NCBI GenBank assembly: GCA_964609775.1
Contig: CAZSSJ010000006.1
Location: 1 to 47,457, forward strand
Length of the DNA stretch: 47,457 nucleotides
From: CAZNUP01 sp964609775
GTDB lineage: Bacteria; Patescibacteriota; Microgenomatia; JAMCZE01
Direction of reading: 5' to 3'
The notes under the pieces were generated by a model. That model was not told the DNA's origin and did not search any database. It saw nothing but the letters and a program-made list of their open reading frames with translations. Of the stretch, positions 31,115 to 38,274 are shown one piece after another (position 1 is the stretch's first letter; every line of letters starts with the position of its first letter). Both the position numbers and the translations under genes were made by a program.

Positions 31115-31870
31115 ATGAAATTTCCTGACGATTTCGTGAACAAAATAATCTGCGGTGATGCTGTTGAAGTAATGAGACAAATCCCTCGTGGAGCTGTTGG
31201 TTTGGTGATTACCTCTCCACCTTACAATCTCAAGAACTCAACCGGCAACGGAATGAAAGATGGGCGAGGTGGCAAGTGGGCGAATGCGGCGCTGCAAAAT
31301 GGGTACTCACACCATAATGATTGTATGCCGCACGAGCAGTATGTGAAATGGCAGAGAAATTGTTTGACTGAAATGATGCGGATTATTCCAGAGAACGGGG
31401 CAATTTTTTATAACCACAAATGGCGTGTGCAAGATGGTAAATTACAAGATCGCCAGGATATTGTTAATGGCTTTCCTGTACGTCAAATAATAATCTGGAA
31501 GCGGAAGGGTGGCCTTAACTTCAATGCGGGTTATTTTTTACCTACTTACGAAGTCATTTATCTCATTGCTAAACCTAAATTTAAACTTGCTCCGAAGGCA
31601 AATGCGTTTGGAGACATTTGGGAATTTACTCAGGAGATGAACAACGACCATCCAGCTGCGTTTCCAGTTAGTTTAATTGATAGAATTGTGTCCTCAACTA
31701 ATGCAAAAGTCATACTTGATCCTTTTATTGGATCAGGAACGACGGCAATTTCAGCTATCAACTTTGGCCGGAATTATATTGGAATTGATATTTCACCCGA
31801 ATACTGTAAAATGGCAGAAAGACGAATAGAACAGCATAAATCCCAAGGCAGATTTTGGGAAGCTGTATGA
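31115..31870 (+). CDS. Type II DNA methyltransferase (N4-cytosine or N6-adenine)
   Basis: 251 aa. Catalytic motif TSPPYN (33-38) precedes the AdoMet-binding motif DPFIGSGTT (202-210), the beta-group order. It ends NYIGIDISPEYCKMAERRI as usual. SPPY is commonest in N4-cytosine enzymes, and MvaI/BcnI enzymes recognising CC-containing sites are protected by N4-methylation, so m4C is my first guess. Its stop overlaps the endonuclease start (ATGA). Confidence 0.9.
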   Translation: MKFPDDFVNKIICGDAVEVMRQIPRGAVGLVITSPPYNLKNSTGNGMKDGRGGKWANAALQNGYSHHNDCMPHEQYVKWQRNCLTEMMRIIPENGAIFYNHKWRVQDGKLQDRQDIVNGFPVRQIIIWKRKGGLNFNAGYFLPTYEVIYLIAKPKFKLAPKANAFGDIWEFTQEMNNDHPAAFPVSLIDRIVSSTNAKVILDPFIGSGTTAISAINFGRNYIGIDISPEYCKMAERRIEQHKSQGRFWEAV

Positions 31871-32667
31871 CAGTCACCCCGACCATCTTCACTAAACAGG
31901 CTTTGATTGCCAAACTTCAGAATATATCGAAAAAGGGTTGGGTCTTGAATGCGAGAAAAAACAACAATGGCGGTATAGGTAACACACTTGAAGACCTGCT
32001 CGGCATTAAAGAAAACAATTTACCAATTCCAAATGCGGCAGAGTGGGAATTAAAAGCCCAGAGATCAGGTTCTTCATCGCTTACAACGCTTTTTCATTCT
32101 GAACCATCACCACGTGCAATTCGTTTCGTCCCACAAATATTACTTCCCAGATATGGTTGGACGCACGCACAAGCAGGAAAGATATACCCAAAAACAGAAA
32201 TGAGCTTCAGACAAACAATACAAGGACAATCTCGAAGTGATCGAGGTTTTATGGTGGTAATTGATCATAAAGAAAGAAAAATCTTAGTTTCGTTTGATTA
32301 CACAAAAGTCGACATCCGTCACAAAGATTGGTTAGAAAGAGTCAAAAAACGGGTCGGGCTAAATGAGTTAAACCCACAACCGTATTGGGGGTTCGACGAT
32401 TTGGAACATATTGCCGGAACAAAACTTCTCAACACATTTTATGTGCAAGCAGAAGTAAAAACTGAACGTAAAAAGGAATATTACCACTACTCCAAAGTGA
32501 TGATGCTTCAAAAATTCAGTTTCGAGAAATTCTTAGAAGCCTTAGAGAAAGGTGATATCCTTGTGGATTTTGATGCTCGTACTGGACATAACCATGGGAC
32601 GAAATTCAGAATGCGGCAAGATTGTTTGCCAATGCTTTATGCGGAAGTAACACCAATTATTATATGA
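31867..32667 (+). CDS. MvaI/BcnI-family restriction endonuclease
   Basis: 266 aa. GGIGNTLEDLLGIKENN and EWELKAQRSGSSSLTTLFHSEP (from 59) are the characteristic blocks, with the catalytic E61-x-K63. Enzymes of this family cut CCWGG or CCSGG as monomers, nicking one strand at a time. ATG 31867 (MTVTPTIF) overlaps the methyltransferase stop by 4 nt, so the endonuclease is made after or with its protecting enzyme. The composition is AT-richer than in flanking genes, consistent with transfer. Confidence 0.87.
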   Translation: MTVTPTIFTKQALIAKLQNISKKGWVLNARKNNNGGIGNTLEDLLGIKENNLPIPNAAEWELKAQRSGSSSLTTLFHSEPSPRAIRFVPQILLPRYGWTHAQAGKIYPKTEMSFRQTIQGQSRSDRGFMVVIDHKERKILVSFDYTKVDIRHKDWLERVKKRVGLNELNPQPYWGFDDLEHIAGTKLLNTFYVQAEVKTERKKEYYHYSKVMMLQKFSFEKFLEALEKGDILVDFDARTGHNHGTKFRMRQDCLPMLYAEVTPIII

Positions 32668-32804
32668 TGGTTGAACCTGCTTAGGTCTTCGATAGAAAAT
32701 TTTTTTCCAAATCTAGCGAGAGAATTTGGCTGGGGAGATTAAACTTTTCTTGATCCGGAGCGGATTTTGAAGGGGAAAGGGGCGGGGAGTAGCCGGGTTA
32801 CCGC
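32668..32804. other. Short convergent intergenic region
   Basis: 137 bases between the endonuclease and the DUF5615 gene. I see no gene or clear terminator. Confidence 0.35.
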
Positions 32805-33161
32805 TTAAATTTTAACTGCTTTGCCCAAGTAATTTTTTGGGTCTTTTCCGGAGATAAATTGCGTAACAAGACTGTCAATTTCTTCATTAGATAATTGAGC
32901 TTCGATGCCAAAAATTCCCGGCTTGCCGGCTTTGACTAGTTTCTTGAAATCTTTGAAATTGATGGTTAACACAAAACAATTTTCTTGGACTGCTCGGGCG
33001 TAGATTTCCTGGTCCTCTGCCTGGGGTGACATTTTAAAACCCTGGACAGCATGAAGAAGATGAGCCTTTTTACAAAGTCTGGGAAATGCTTGAGGTTTGG
33101 CGAAAGCAGAGTCGAGAAGAAAACGAAATTTTTGAGGCTTGGGGGTTTTTCTAGTGCGCAA
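32805..33161 (-). CDS. DUF5615 PIN-like toxin
   Basis: About 118 aa. FRFLLDSAFAKPQAFP, AEDQEIYARAVQENCFVLTINFKDF and KPGIFGIEA give the PIN-like DUF5615 fold with acidic residues D and E. It pairs with the DUF433 gene. No ATG or GTG is suitable; TTG 33161 gives an 11-nt overlap with the DUF433 end, TTG 33182 a longer one. RNase activity is inferred. Confidence 0.8.
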   Translation of the reverse strand: MRTRKTPKPQKFRFLLDSAFAKPQAFPRLCKKAHLLHAVQGFKMSPQAEDQEIYARAVQENCFVLTINFKDFKKLVKAGKPGIFGIEAQLSNEEIDSLVTQFISGKDPKNYLGKAVKI

Positions 33162-33366
33162 ACTGTTTCTGATAGTAGCCAAAAATTGCTAACAGGTCAT
33201 TTTTAGTGATGCGAAGGTAGGGATAGTCTTTTTTAATTTCAGGCAGTTTATAACCCTGAATCAAAAGAGCCAACAGGCGGGCGATGGGGATTCTTGTCCC
33301 CCGGACGACTGGTTGACCACCAAGAACTTTTGGGTTGGTTTCGATGATGGTGGGAGTCTGAATCAT
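33151..33366 (-). CDS. DUF433 antitoxin
   Basis: 71 aa. IIETNPKVLGGQPVVRGTRIPIARLLALLIQGY is the DUF433 signature, a winged-helix antitoxin domain. It ends in DLLAIFGYY. TATAAT (33378-33373) lies 6 nt before ATG 33366. Confidence 0.88.
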   Translation of the reverse strand: MIQTPTIIETNPKVLGGQPVVRGTRIPIARLLALLIQGYKLPEIKKDYPYLRITKNDLLAIFGYYQKQFAH

Positions 33367-33425
33367 GAAGTGATTATATCATTGCTAGTGCGCAGAACGT
33401 AAAATACGCGATTGAGATCAGTTGA

Positions 33426-33668
33426 ATAGCCCTTGACATAAAAATTCATACTGGCTGGGTTTTCGAAAAAGGAAAGGTCGTGTTTACTTCTTCACCCAGG
33501 TGGTATGAAATTTCAGAGGATATGGCTTCTTTTTATCAATTTGTTAACGAGATTTCCGATGTGCTGAACGGTCCAGATTTAAACCCTTCGGAGAACTGTT
33601 CGTGGTGCAAATACCGAAACCGGTATGCTTTAGCAAACCCCTTGCCAAAGAGTGACGTAAATTTTTGA
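33426..33668 (+). pseudogene. 3' remnant of a PD-(D/E)XK-type nuclease
   Basis: The open frame from 33426 has no good start. It reads ALDIKIHTGWVFEKGK, then WYEISEDMASFYQFVNEISDVLNGP, then CSWCKYRNRY, resembling the C-terminal part of RecB-like/Cas4-like nucleases in which the helix VxxIxxVLxGP precedes a Cys motif. The catalytic D...ExK part is missing upstream. A translated part could begin at GTG 33480. Probably a truncated relic. Confidence 0.5.
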
Positions 33669-33684
33669 TGATATAATCCAGCCG

Positions 33685-33915
33685 ATGGCGGGAGAAAAAT
33701 TTATTGGCCAAAGGACAAATCGGATAGATCGGGTGCGGACCGGTTTGGGAAACGGGGTAAAAATTGAGTTACGAAGGAAGCGGAGGCCTCCGGATCCGAA
33801 TGGGGAGGATGCAGTCGCGGCCGCAGTGAAACTTTTTGACAGAGTTCCGGGTATGGTTTCAAAAATGGGGATAAACCCAAAAACAGGGAGATACTATGTG
33901 ATCAAAAGAGTATGA
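33685..33915 (+). CDS. Small basic protein of unknown function
   Basis: 76 aa, rich in Arg/Lys (VKIELRRKRRPPDPNGED) with a C-terminal GMVSKMGINPKTGRYYVIKRV. No family recognised. TATAAT (33672-33677) ends 7 nt before ATG 33685, a strong argument that it is expressed. Predicted cytosolic. Confidence 0.55.
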   Translation: MAGEKFIGQRTNRIDRVRTGLGNGVKIELRRKRRPPDPNGEDAVAAAVKLFDRVPGMVSKMGINPKTGRYYVIKRV

Positions 33916-34038
33916 AGTTAATAGGTGAGAAATTTGATGATTGGTGATTTTAGAAAAGTTAGGCCAGCGGGCATGGAAAGGGATGGTTCGAGGCAGGGGA
34001 GGCCAAGGTTGGTGGCGCTTTTTATTGGAGGTAGAAGA
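33916..34038. other. Short convergent intergenic region
   Basis: 123 bases after the small basic gene and before the PIN toxin; nothing recognised. Confidence 0.35.
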
Positions 34039-34437
34039 TTAGATGGATATTGCTTTCAGAAACTCGGCTGGGGTGATGATGGGGATAGATTTGTATTTTC
34101 CAAGAGTCAGGAGATCAGAGTCGCCGGTGATGATGAAATCGCATTTATCGGCACCAGCAGCTTCCAGAACTCGATTGTCATCGGGATCGCGGCAGACGGA
34201 AATTTCCTCTCTTGGGCTGACAATAGTGAACATATCTTCGATACTGGACTTGATTGCTAATAACTGCTCGTTTCTAAGGGACGTCTTCTTGCGAAGGGTC
34301 TCCAGCAACTCTTCTATGAGCGAGGGGGAAGTGCAGGCTCTAACACTGCCTTCGCTAATCAACCCAAGAATTTTTTTAGGAATGCCGCCGAATAAAATTG
34401 CAGAGAAAAGAACGTTGGAGTCTAGAAGTACGGTCAC
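34039..34437 (-). CDS. PIN-domain toxin (COG1569-like)
   Basis: 132 aa. MTVLLDSNVLFSAILFGG carries the first acidic residue, LIEELLETL the second, CRDPDDNRVLEAA and DFIITGDSDLL the remaining ones; all are typical of PIN ribonucleases of the putative toxin PIN family. The start overlaps the antitoxin gene by 4 nt. Confidence 0.88.
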   Translation of the reverse strand: MTVLLDSNVLFSAILFGGIPKKILGLISEGSVRACTSPSLIEELLETLRKKTSLRNEQLLAIKSSIEDMFTIVSPREEISVCRDPDDNRVLEAAGADKCDFIITGDSDLLTLGKYKSIPIITPAEFLKAISI

Positions 34438-34682
34438 GCTTTCTTACCGTGCCGATATTCAAAAAAGATCCGATCGGCATCTTGTTCGCTTTTAATGCCC
34501 ATTTTTTTACCTGTTTGCTTACCCCATTCAAATATTTTGTCCCACGCTTCCTGCTTTTGAATATAGGCCAGAAGGGCAGTGCGAATTAAATTGCTGCGGG
34601 TGCCGAATTGGTTTTTTGCCAACTGATCGGCTTTTCTGACCAGGGGAGCGGGCAAAGAGATGTTGAAGGTTTGCGACTGCAT
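34434..34682 (-). CDS. Ribbon-helix-helix antitoxin
   Basis: 82 aa from ATG 34682 (MQSQTFNISLPAPL). The ribbon strand and helix pair QTFNISLPAPLVRKADQLAKN and TRSNLIRTALLAYIQ are the CopG/RHH fold; the C-terminal basic region (EWGKQTGKKMGIK) should contact the toxin. An open frame reaches back to 34736 but crosses the promoter, so the later ATG is used. Confidence 0.87.
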   Translation of the reverse strand: MQSQTFNISLPAPLVRKADQLAKNQFGTRSNLIRTALLAYIQKQEAWDKIFEWGKQTGKKMGIKSEQDADRIFFEYRHGKKA

Positions 34683-34718
34683 ATACAGATATTGTATATT
34701 ATTTGTATATTTTGTCAA
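34681..34718 (-). promoter_or_regulatory. Promoter and operator of the RHH/PIN module
   Basis: On the minus strand: TTGACA (34718-34713), 16 bp, TACAAT (34696-34691), 8 nt to ATG. A perfect dyad ATATACA-GATAT-TGTATAT spans 34681-34699, and a further TGTATAT (34704-34710) lies 11 bp from its right arm. One-turn-spaced half sites over the -10 and start suit an autoregulating RHH protein. Confidence 0.75.
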
Positions 34719-34767
34719 GAAGATATTTTCTTGCACGAATCACACAGCGAGGAGGTATGATTAAGGG

Positions 34768-35472
34768 GTGAGAAAACTGGCGGCAATTGTGATGGTGGCT
34801 CTTTTGGTAGCGGGATTGGTGGGAGGATACTGGATGTGGCAGAGTGCGGGAAAGGCGCCGTCCCCTGTCGAACCGAAGACGAATATTACAAATAGGGAAA
34901 ATACTAATTCCCAGCCGGCTAATTCCCAGAGCGAGACGGTTAAGGAAAGTGATTATGTCTTCCCTCTCCCCGACTACTTTTCCAGAATTAAAGTGAAGAG
35001 ATTTGGGCAGTTGGTTAAAGCGACCGACAAATTTGAGGTGGCGTGCGGGGCGGAGTTTGCGGGATATCATACCGGGGATGACTTAGAGGTGCTGCCAGAG
35101 GAAGAGAACACGGGCGTTGCAGTACACGCGGCGGCTTCGGGAAAGATCAGACAAGTGGGGAATGTGTCCGGGTATGGGGGGCTAGTGGTGCAATCGGCCA
35201 GTCTGGCGGGAGAGGAATTGACGGTCTATTACGGACACTTAAATGTGGCCAGCTTGAAAGTGAAGGCGGGAGACGGAGTGACAGCCGGGGAGGTTTTGGG
35301 ATATTTAGGGAAGGGATGTTCAACAGAGACCTCGGGAGAAAGAAAACACCTGCATTTTGCAATTCACAAAGGATCCGGAATTGATGTCCGGGGGTATGTC
35401 CCGGGCAAAGAAGATCTGGCGGCGTGGCTGGATCCGGGAGAGACTCTCCAAAGTCTTGGAGCAAAAGAATGA
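34768..35472 (+). CDS. Membrane-anchored LytM/M23 peptidase
   Basis: 234 aa from GTG. An N-terminal anchor (AAIVMVALLVAGLVGGYWMW) and Ser/Asn/Thr/Gln linker precede the M23 domain. Zinc ligands are visible in YHTGDDLEV (HxxxD) and HLHFAIHKG (HxH), with YYGHL between. It should cleave peptidoglycan cross-bridges outside the membrane. TATGAT (34756-34761) ends 6 nt before GTG 34768. Confidence 0.9.
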   Translation: MRKLAAIVMVALLVAGLVGGYWMWQSAGKAPSPVEPKTNITNRENTNSQPANSQSETVKESDYVFPLPDYFSRIKVKRFGQLVKATDKFEVACGAEFAGYHTGDDLEVLPEEENTGVAVHAAASGKIRQVGNVSGYGGLVVQSASLAGEELTVYYGHLNVASLKVKAGDGVTAGEVLGYLGKGCSTETSGERKHLHFAIHKGSGIDVRGYVPGKEDLAAWLDPGETLQSLGAKE

Positions 35473-35492
35473 ATTTATGTGGTTAATTAAAT

Positions 35493-35651
35493 TTAGAGAA
35501 GTCTGACAATTCCTTCATCCCAAGTTCCGGGACCACCGAGATTTAGAACTGGGTTGTCCAAACATTTAACAAATTCAGCAGAGACTGGGTGAGAAGAAAG
35601 AAGAAGAAAAAGGTAAGAGAAAAGTAATATTAAAAATGAAACTTTTCTCAC
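35493..35651 (-). pseudogene. 5' fragment of a secreted beta-propeller glycosidase-like gene
   Basis: 52 aa from GTG 35651. A full signal peptide (RKVSFLILLFSYLFLLLSSHPVSA) is followed by CLDNPVLNLGGPGTWDEGIVRLL, then stop. NPVLxxGxxGxWDExxV is the first-blade motif of GH43/GH130-like five-bladed propellers, whose other ~280 residues are absent. Truncated gene lying between the LytM peptidase and the kelch protein. Confidence 0.5.
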
Positions 35652-35677
35652 AGAACTTTCGTCTTCATTAATGTCTC

Positions 35678-37288
35678 TTAGGGTAAAGAAACATTTGAAG
35701 ATACTAAGGGAAAAATGTTGGTAAATAGTTGGTTTGGCGACCCATCCCAATTAAGAGAACGGCCTTCAAAAGTGTAGGGTGAAATAAATTGTAATGGGCA
35801 ATAATATTGAGCCGATTGTTTTGGTTGAAGTTTCCAGCCTACACTGCAAAGAGCTGGCCTGGAATCGAGACTTAAGTGGACCCATCCTTTTTGAGAAGAT
35901 TTGCCTAATATTTTGCCTCTTTCAACATGGACATTGGCTGGGGCGGTGACTTTTTTGAAGTGACAAATATTTAGATTGGTGCCATCGTCCAGTTTGAAAT
36001 TTAAGCAGTTGCCGCCTGAACCAGATACTGGTGAGCTAGGAGTTCCAGGAGCCGGAGCAATAATGTTAAAATCCCAACTAGCGTCAGGGGCAAGATCTAG
36101 CCCAAATTGCTGATTTCTACAATGGTCCGTCTTACTAGGTATTTTGCAGGGATTAGTGTTCGTTGGTGTCCAGGGGGGATCATTATATCCGTGCAAGGTT
36201 GAGAGCGAAATCCCTTTGTTAACTGGCGCCAACAGGGAGACATCCGGCAACATAAAAACCTTAGTTTTTTCGATGATTCCTGTAACGGTATAGCTAGGCG
36301 GACCAACTATTTCGCCACCAATGGCATATATTTGTCCGTCTGTGGTGGCAGCCAGCCCGATGCCATCTCTGGCTGTAGGCATGTCTGTTTCTGACTGCCA
36401 AGAGTTTAAGTTTGTGTCGAAAGACTCAACTGTTCTTAAATGGGGATAATTATTCCAACCTCCAACAACATAGATCCTTCCATCTGCAGCTTTAACGGCT
36501 GATAAGTAGCCTCGGACAGTTGGCATTGTTGGTGCAGTTGCCCACGAATCAGTGATTGGATCATATACTTCAACAACATTTGTGTAACCAAAACTAGGAA
36601 GCTGTCCGCCGATTGCATAAACTTTTCCATCGCTGCCAGCCGCAGCAGCTAAATTCCATCTTGCTGTTGGCATATCACGAAGCCTCCTCCAACGTTGTCC
36701 AGAAGGAGCACTTGGATTGAACTCCTCAACTATATTAAGGGCGGTGCCGTTCCAGCCACCGATAATATATATTTTTCCATTTAAAGTTGCGGTTCCCGCC
36801 ATACCTCTTGCGGTCAGCATATCGTCGTCTCTAGTCCAAACACTGTTTGCGGCATCATTAGAATTAAACACTTCAACAACAGACAAACTGCCGCCCCCAC
36901 TCCAGTTAGTGTTATAACCCCCGATGGCGTAGATCTTGCCATCAGAAGTGGCAGCTAGGCTAACTTGATTTCGGGCTACGGATAAAGGTGCGCGGGGAAT
37001 TATTGAGTCGTCGTTTGGGTTTATTTCTTCAACGGTGTTAAAAAATCTGTAGTTCCCATTAAATAAATCGCTACCACCAACGACATATATTTTTCCATTA
37101 CTTGCATTAACAGCACCAAGGGCGGCGCGAGGGACAGATAAGCTGGCACTGCTGGTTGCCCAGATCAAATTGGTAGTGGACCCATAGACCGGTTTAATTG
37201 GAGAGGATTGCTTAAAGAGGAGAATGATAAAGAACGACAAGACAACGAGGAGAAAGAATCGGAGGGTTAACTTGACTGCCTGAGTCAT
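35678..37288 (-). CDS. Secreted kelch-repeat protein with degenerate LytM-like C-terminus
   Basis: 536 aa. An N-terminal anchor (FFLLVVLSFFIILLF) is followed by six kelch motifs, each with a GG pair (YVVGGSD, YAIGGYN, YIIGGWN, YAIGGQL, YVVGGWN, YAIGGEI). These form a beta-propeller up to about residue 330. The rest, QFGLDLAPDASWDFNIIAP ... ILGKSSQKGWVHLSL, follows the M23 layout. However, the first His is missing (FGLD for HxGxD) and only VHLSL remains of HxH, so it is likely a non-catalytic glycan-binding module. TTGACT-18-TTATAC may be the promoter. Confidence 0.75.
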   Translation of the reverse strand: MTQAVKLTLRFFLLVVLSFFIILLFKQSSPIKPVYGSTTNLIWATSSASLSVPRAALGAVNASNGKIYVVGGSDLFNGNYRFFNTVEEINPNDDSIIPRAPLSVARNQVSLAATSDGKIYAIGGYNTNWSGGGSLSVVEVFNSNDAANSVWTRDDDMLTARGMAGTATLNGKIYIIGGWNGTALNIVEEFNPSAPSGQRWRRLRDMPTARWNLAAAAGSDGKVYAIGGQLPSFGYTNVVEVYDPITDSWATAPTMPTVRGYLSAVKAADGRIYVVGGWNNYPHLRTVESFDTNLNSWQSETDMPTARDGIGLAATTDGQIYAIGGEIVGPPSYTVTGIIEKTKVFMLPDVSLLAPVNKGISLSTLHGYNDPPWTPTNTNPCKIPSKTDHCRNQQFGLDLAPDASWDFNIIAPAPGTPSSPVSGSGGNCLNFKLDDGTNLNICHFKKVTAPANVHVERGKILGKSSQKGWVHLSLDSRPALCSVGWKLQPKQSAQYYCPLQFISPYTFEGRSLNWDGSPNQLFTNIFPLVSSNVSLP

Positions 37289-37399
37289 TTTTTAAGGTAT
37301 AACTCAATTATATTACAGTCAGTCAACAGCAAAAAATTGGTAAAAGAGCAACCAAGAGCACTGGTGGTTGCGAACAGTATGCCAGAGTTTACAGATGAG
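37289..37399. other. Short intergenic region upstream of the kelch gene
   Basis: Contains the kelch promoter region and a weak hairpin GCAACCA/TGGTTGC (37348-37371). No gene. Confidence 0.3.
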
Positions 37400-37594
37400 T
37401 CATTTCTCAAAGTAGGGAGCCAGGCCGGCTAGGGCGCCGACGACGAGAAAAGTGAATCCCCAACGAACGGGGTGGGCGCCAGCCAGCGGGTAGGTGATGA
37501 GAATGCCGACGCCGATGCCAATCACCAGGCCAACGATTTTGGCGTACCAAACGTGCTGGGAATAATATTTCTCCATCTTTTTTAGAGCAGTCAT
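37400..37594 (-). CDS. Small two-helix membrane protein
   Basis: 64 aa from ATG 37594. A cytosolic start (MTALKKMEKYYSQHV) precedes two membrane helices (AKIVGLVIGIGVGILITYPL and WGFTFLVVGALAGLAPYF). No family recognised. GGGGGTG ends 6 nt before this ATG; a GTG nine bases earlier overlaps the ribosome-binding site and is not used. Confidence 0.65.
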   Translation of the reverse strand: MTALKKMEKYYSQHVWYAKIVGLVIGIGVGILITYPLAGAHPVRWGFTFLVVGALAGLAPYFEK

Positions 37595-37628
37595 GTTTTT
37601 CACCCCCGTTTTCTTACGCCCTTCCGAA

Positions 37629-37644
37629 TCCGCCGGCTGGCGGA
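37629..37644. repeat. 16-bp palindrome TCCGCCGGCTGGCGGA, copy 1
   Basis: Stem TCCGCC/GGCGGA with GGCT loop. An identical copy is at 44243-44258. REP-like short interspersed element. Confidence 0.7.
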
Positions 37645-37714
37645 GAAGGAGGGCTACTTATTTAATAATGAGCTTGTTTCGAACAGAATGCAAGTTTTTG
37701 GGGAAAGTCAAGGC

Positions 37715-37743
37715 TTGTGAAGACAATTTTCAAGGATTATATT
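37715..37743 (+). promoter_or_regulatory. Promoter of the coiled-coil gene
   Basis: TTGTGA (37715-37720), 17 bp, TATATT (37738-37743), 9 nt to ATG 37753. It places the start at 37753, not at the GTG at 37717 inside the -35. Confidence 0.6.
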
Positions 37744-37752
37744 GAGTTACCC

Positions 37753-38238
37753 ATGGACGAGACGAAAATGAGCAATGAACAATCATCAATGAGCAATCCC
37801 AGTGGAAGCAATATTATTGATGGAGAAGTCGTCGGGACGAGCAAAACGGTGGCGGAGGATGTGATGACGGTTTCTAGCCTCATCCAAAACTACCTCGGGC
37901 AGATTGAGAAACAGGAATCGGAACTTAAGGAAAACCGGCAGATGTTAGAGGACGCGTTCAACAATGATCCGACGTACCGGGAACACAATGACAAGGTTAA
38001 AGAGGCGACAAAGGTGCGCAACGCGACCAAGGCCCAGATCATGAAACAGCCGGCAGTGATGGAATTGGCGAATAAAGTTAAAGAGATGAGAACTGCTCTC
38101 AAGGAAGCCAAGGAAGCATTGTCGAGTTATCTTCAGGAATATGCCCGGATGACGGGCGAACAGTCGTTTGAAGGACCGGACGGGGAAGTGCGGCAGATTG
38201 TGTACACAGCAAGGCTAGTGAAGGTCGGCAAGGCATAG
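37753..38238 (+). CDS. Coiled-coil protein of unknown function
   Basis: 161 aa. A disordered Ser/Asn/Gln start (MDETKMSNEQSSMSNPSGS) contains a low-complexity repeat in the DNA. Then comes a long helical region (~40-130) with heptads, and a short C-terminal strand region (GPDGEVRQIVYTARLVKVGKA). No membrane helix. No family recognised. It may be co-oriented with the ABC exporter 36 nt downstream, which has its own -10. Confidence 0.65.
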   Translation: MDETKMSNEQSSMSNPSGSNIIDGEVVGTSKTVAEDVMTVSSLIQNYLGQIEKQESELKENRQMLEDAFNNDPTYREHNDKVKEATKVRNATKAQIMKQPAVMELANKVKEMRTALKEAKEALSSYLQEYARMTGEQSFEGPDGEVRQIVYTARLVKVGKA

Positions 38239-38274
38239 GAAAAGGACCCCTCAATATCTGCTAAAATCGCTCCC

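Noticed and set aside
35652..35750. Extension of the glycosidase fragment upstream of GTG 35651
   Set aside because: Overlaps the kelch gene end and precedes a clean signal peptide that should be N-terminal.
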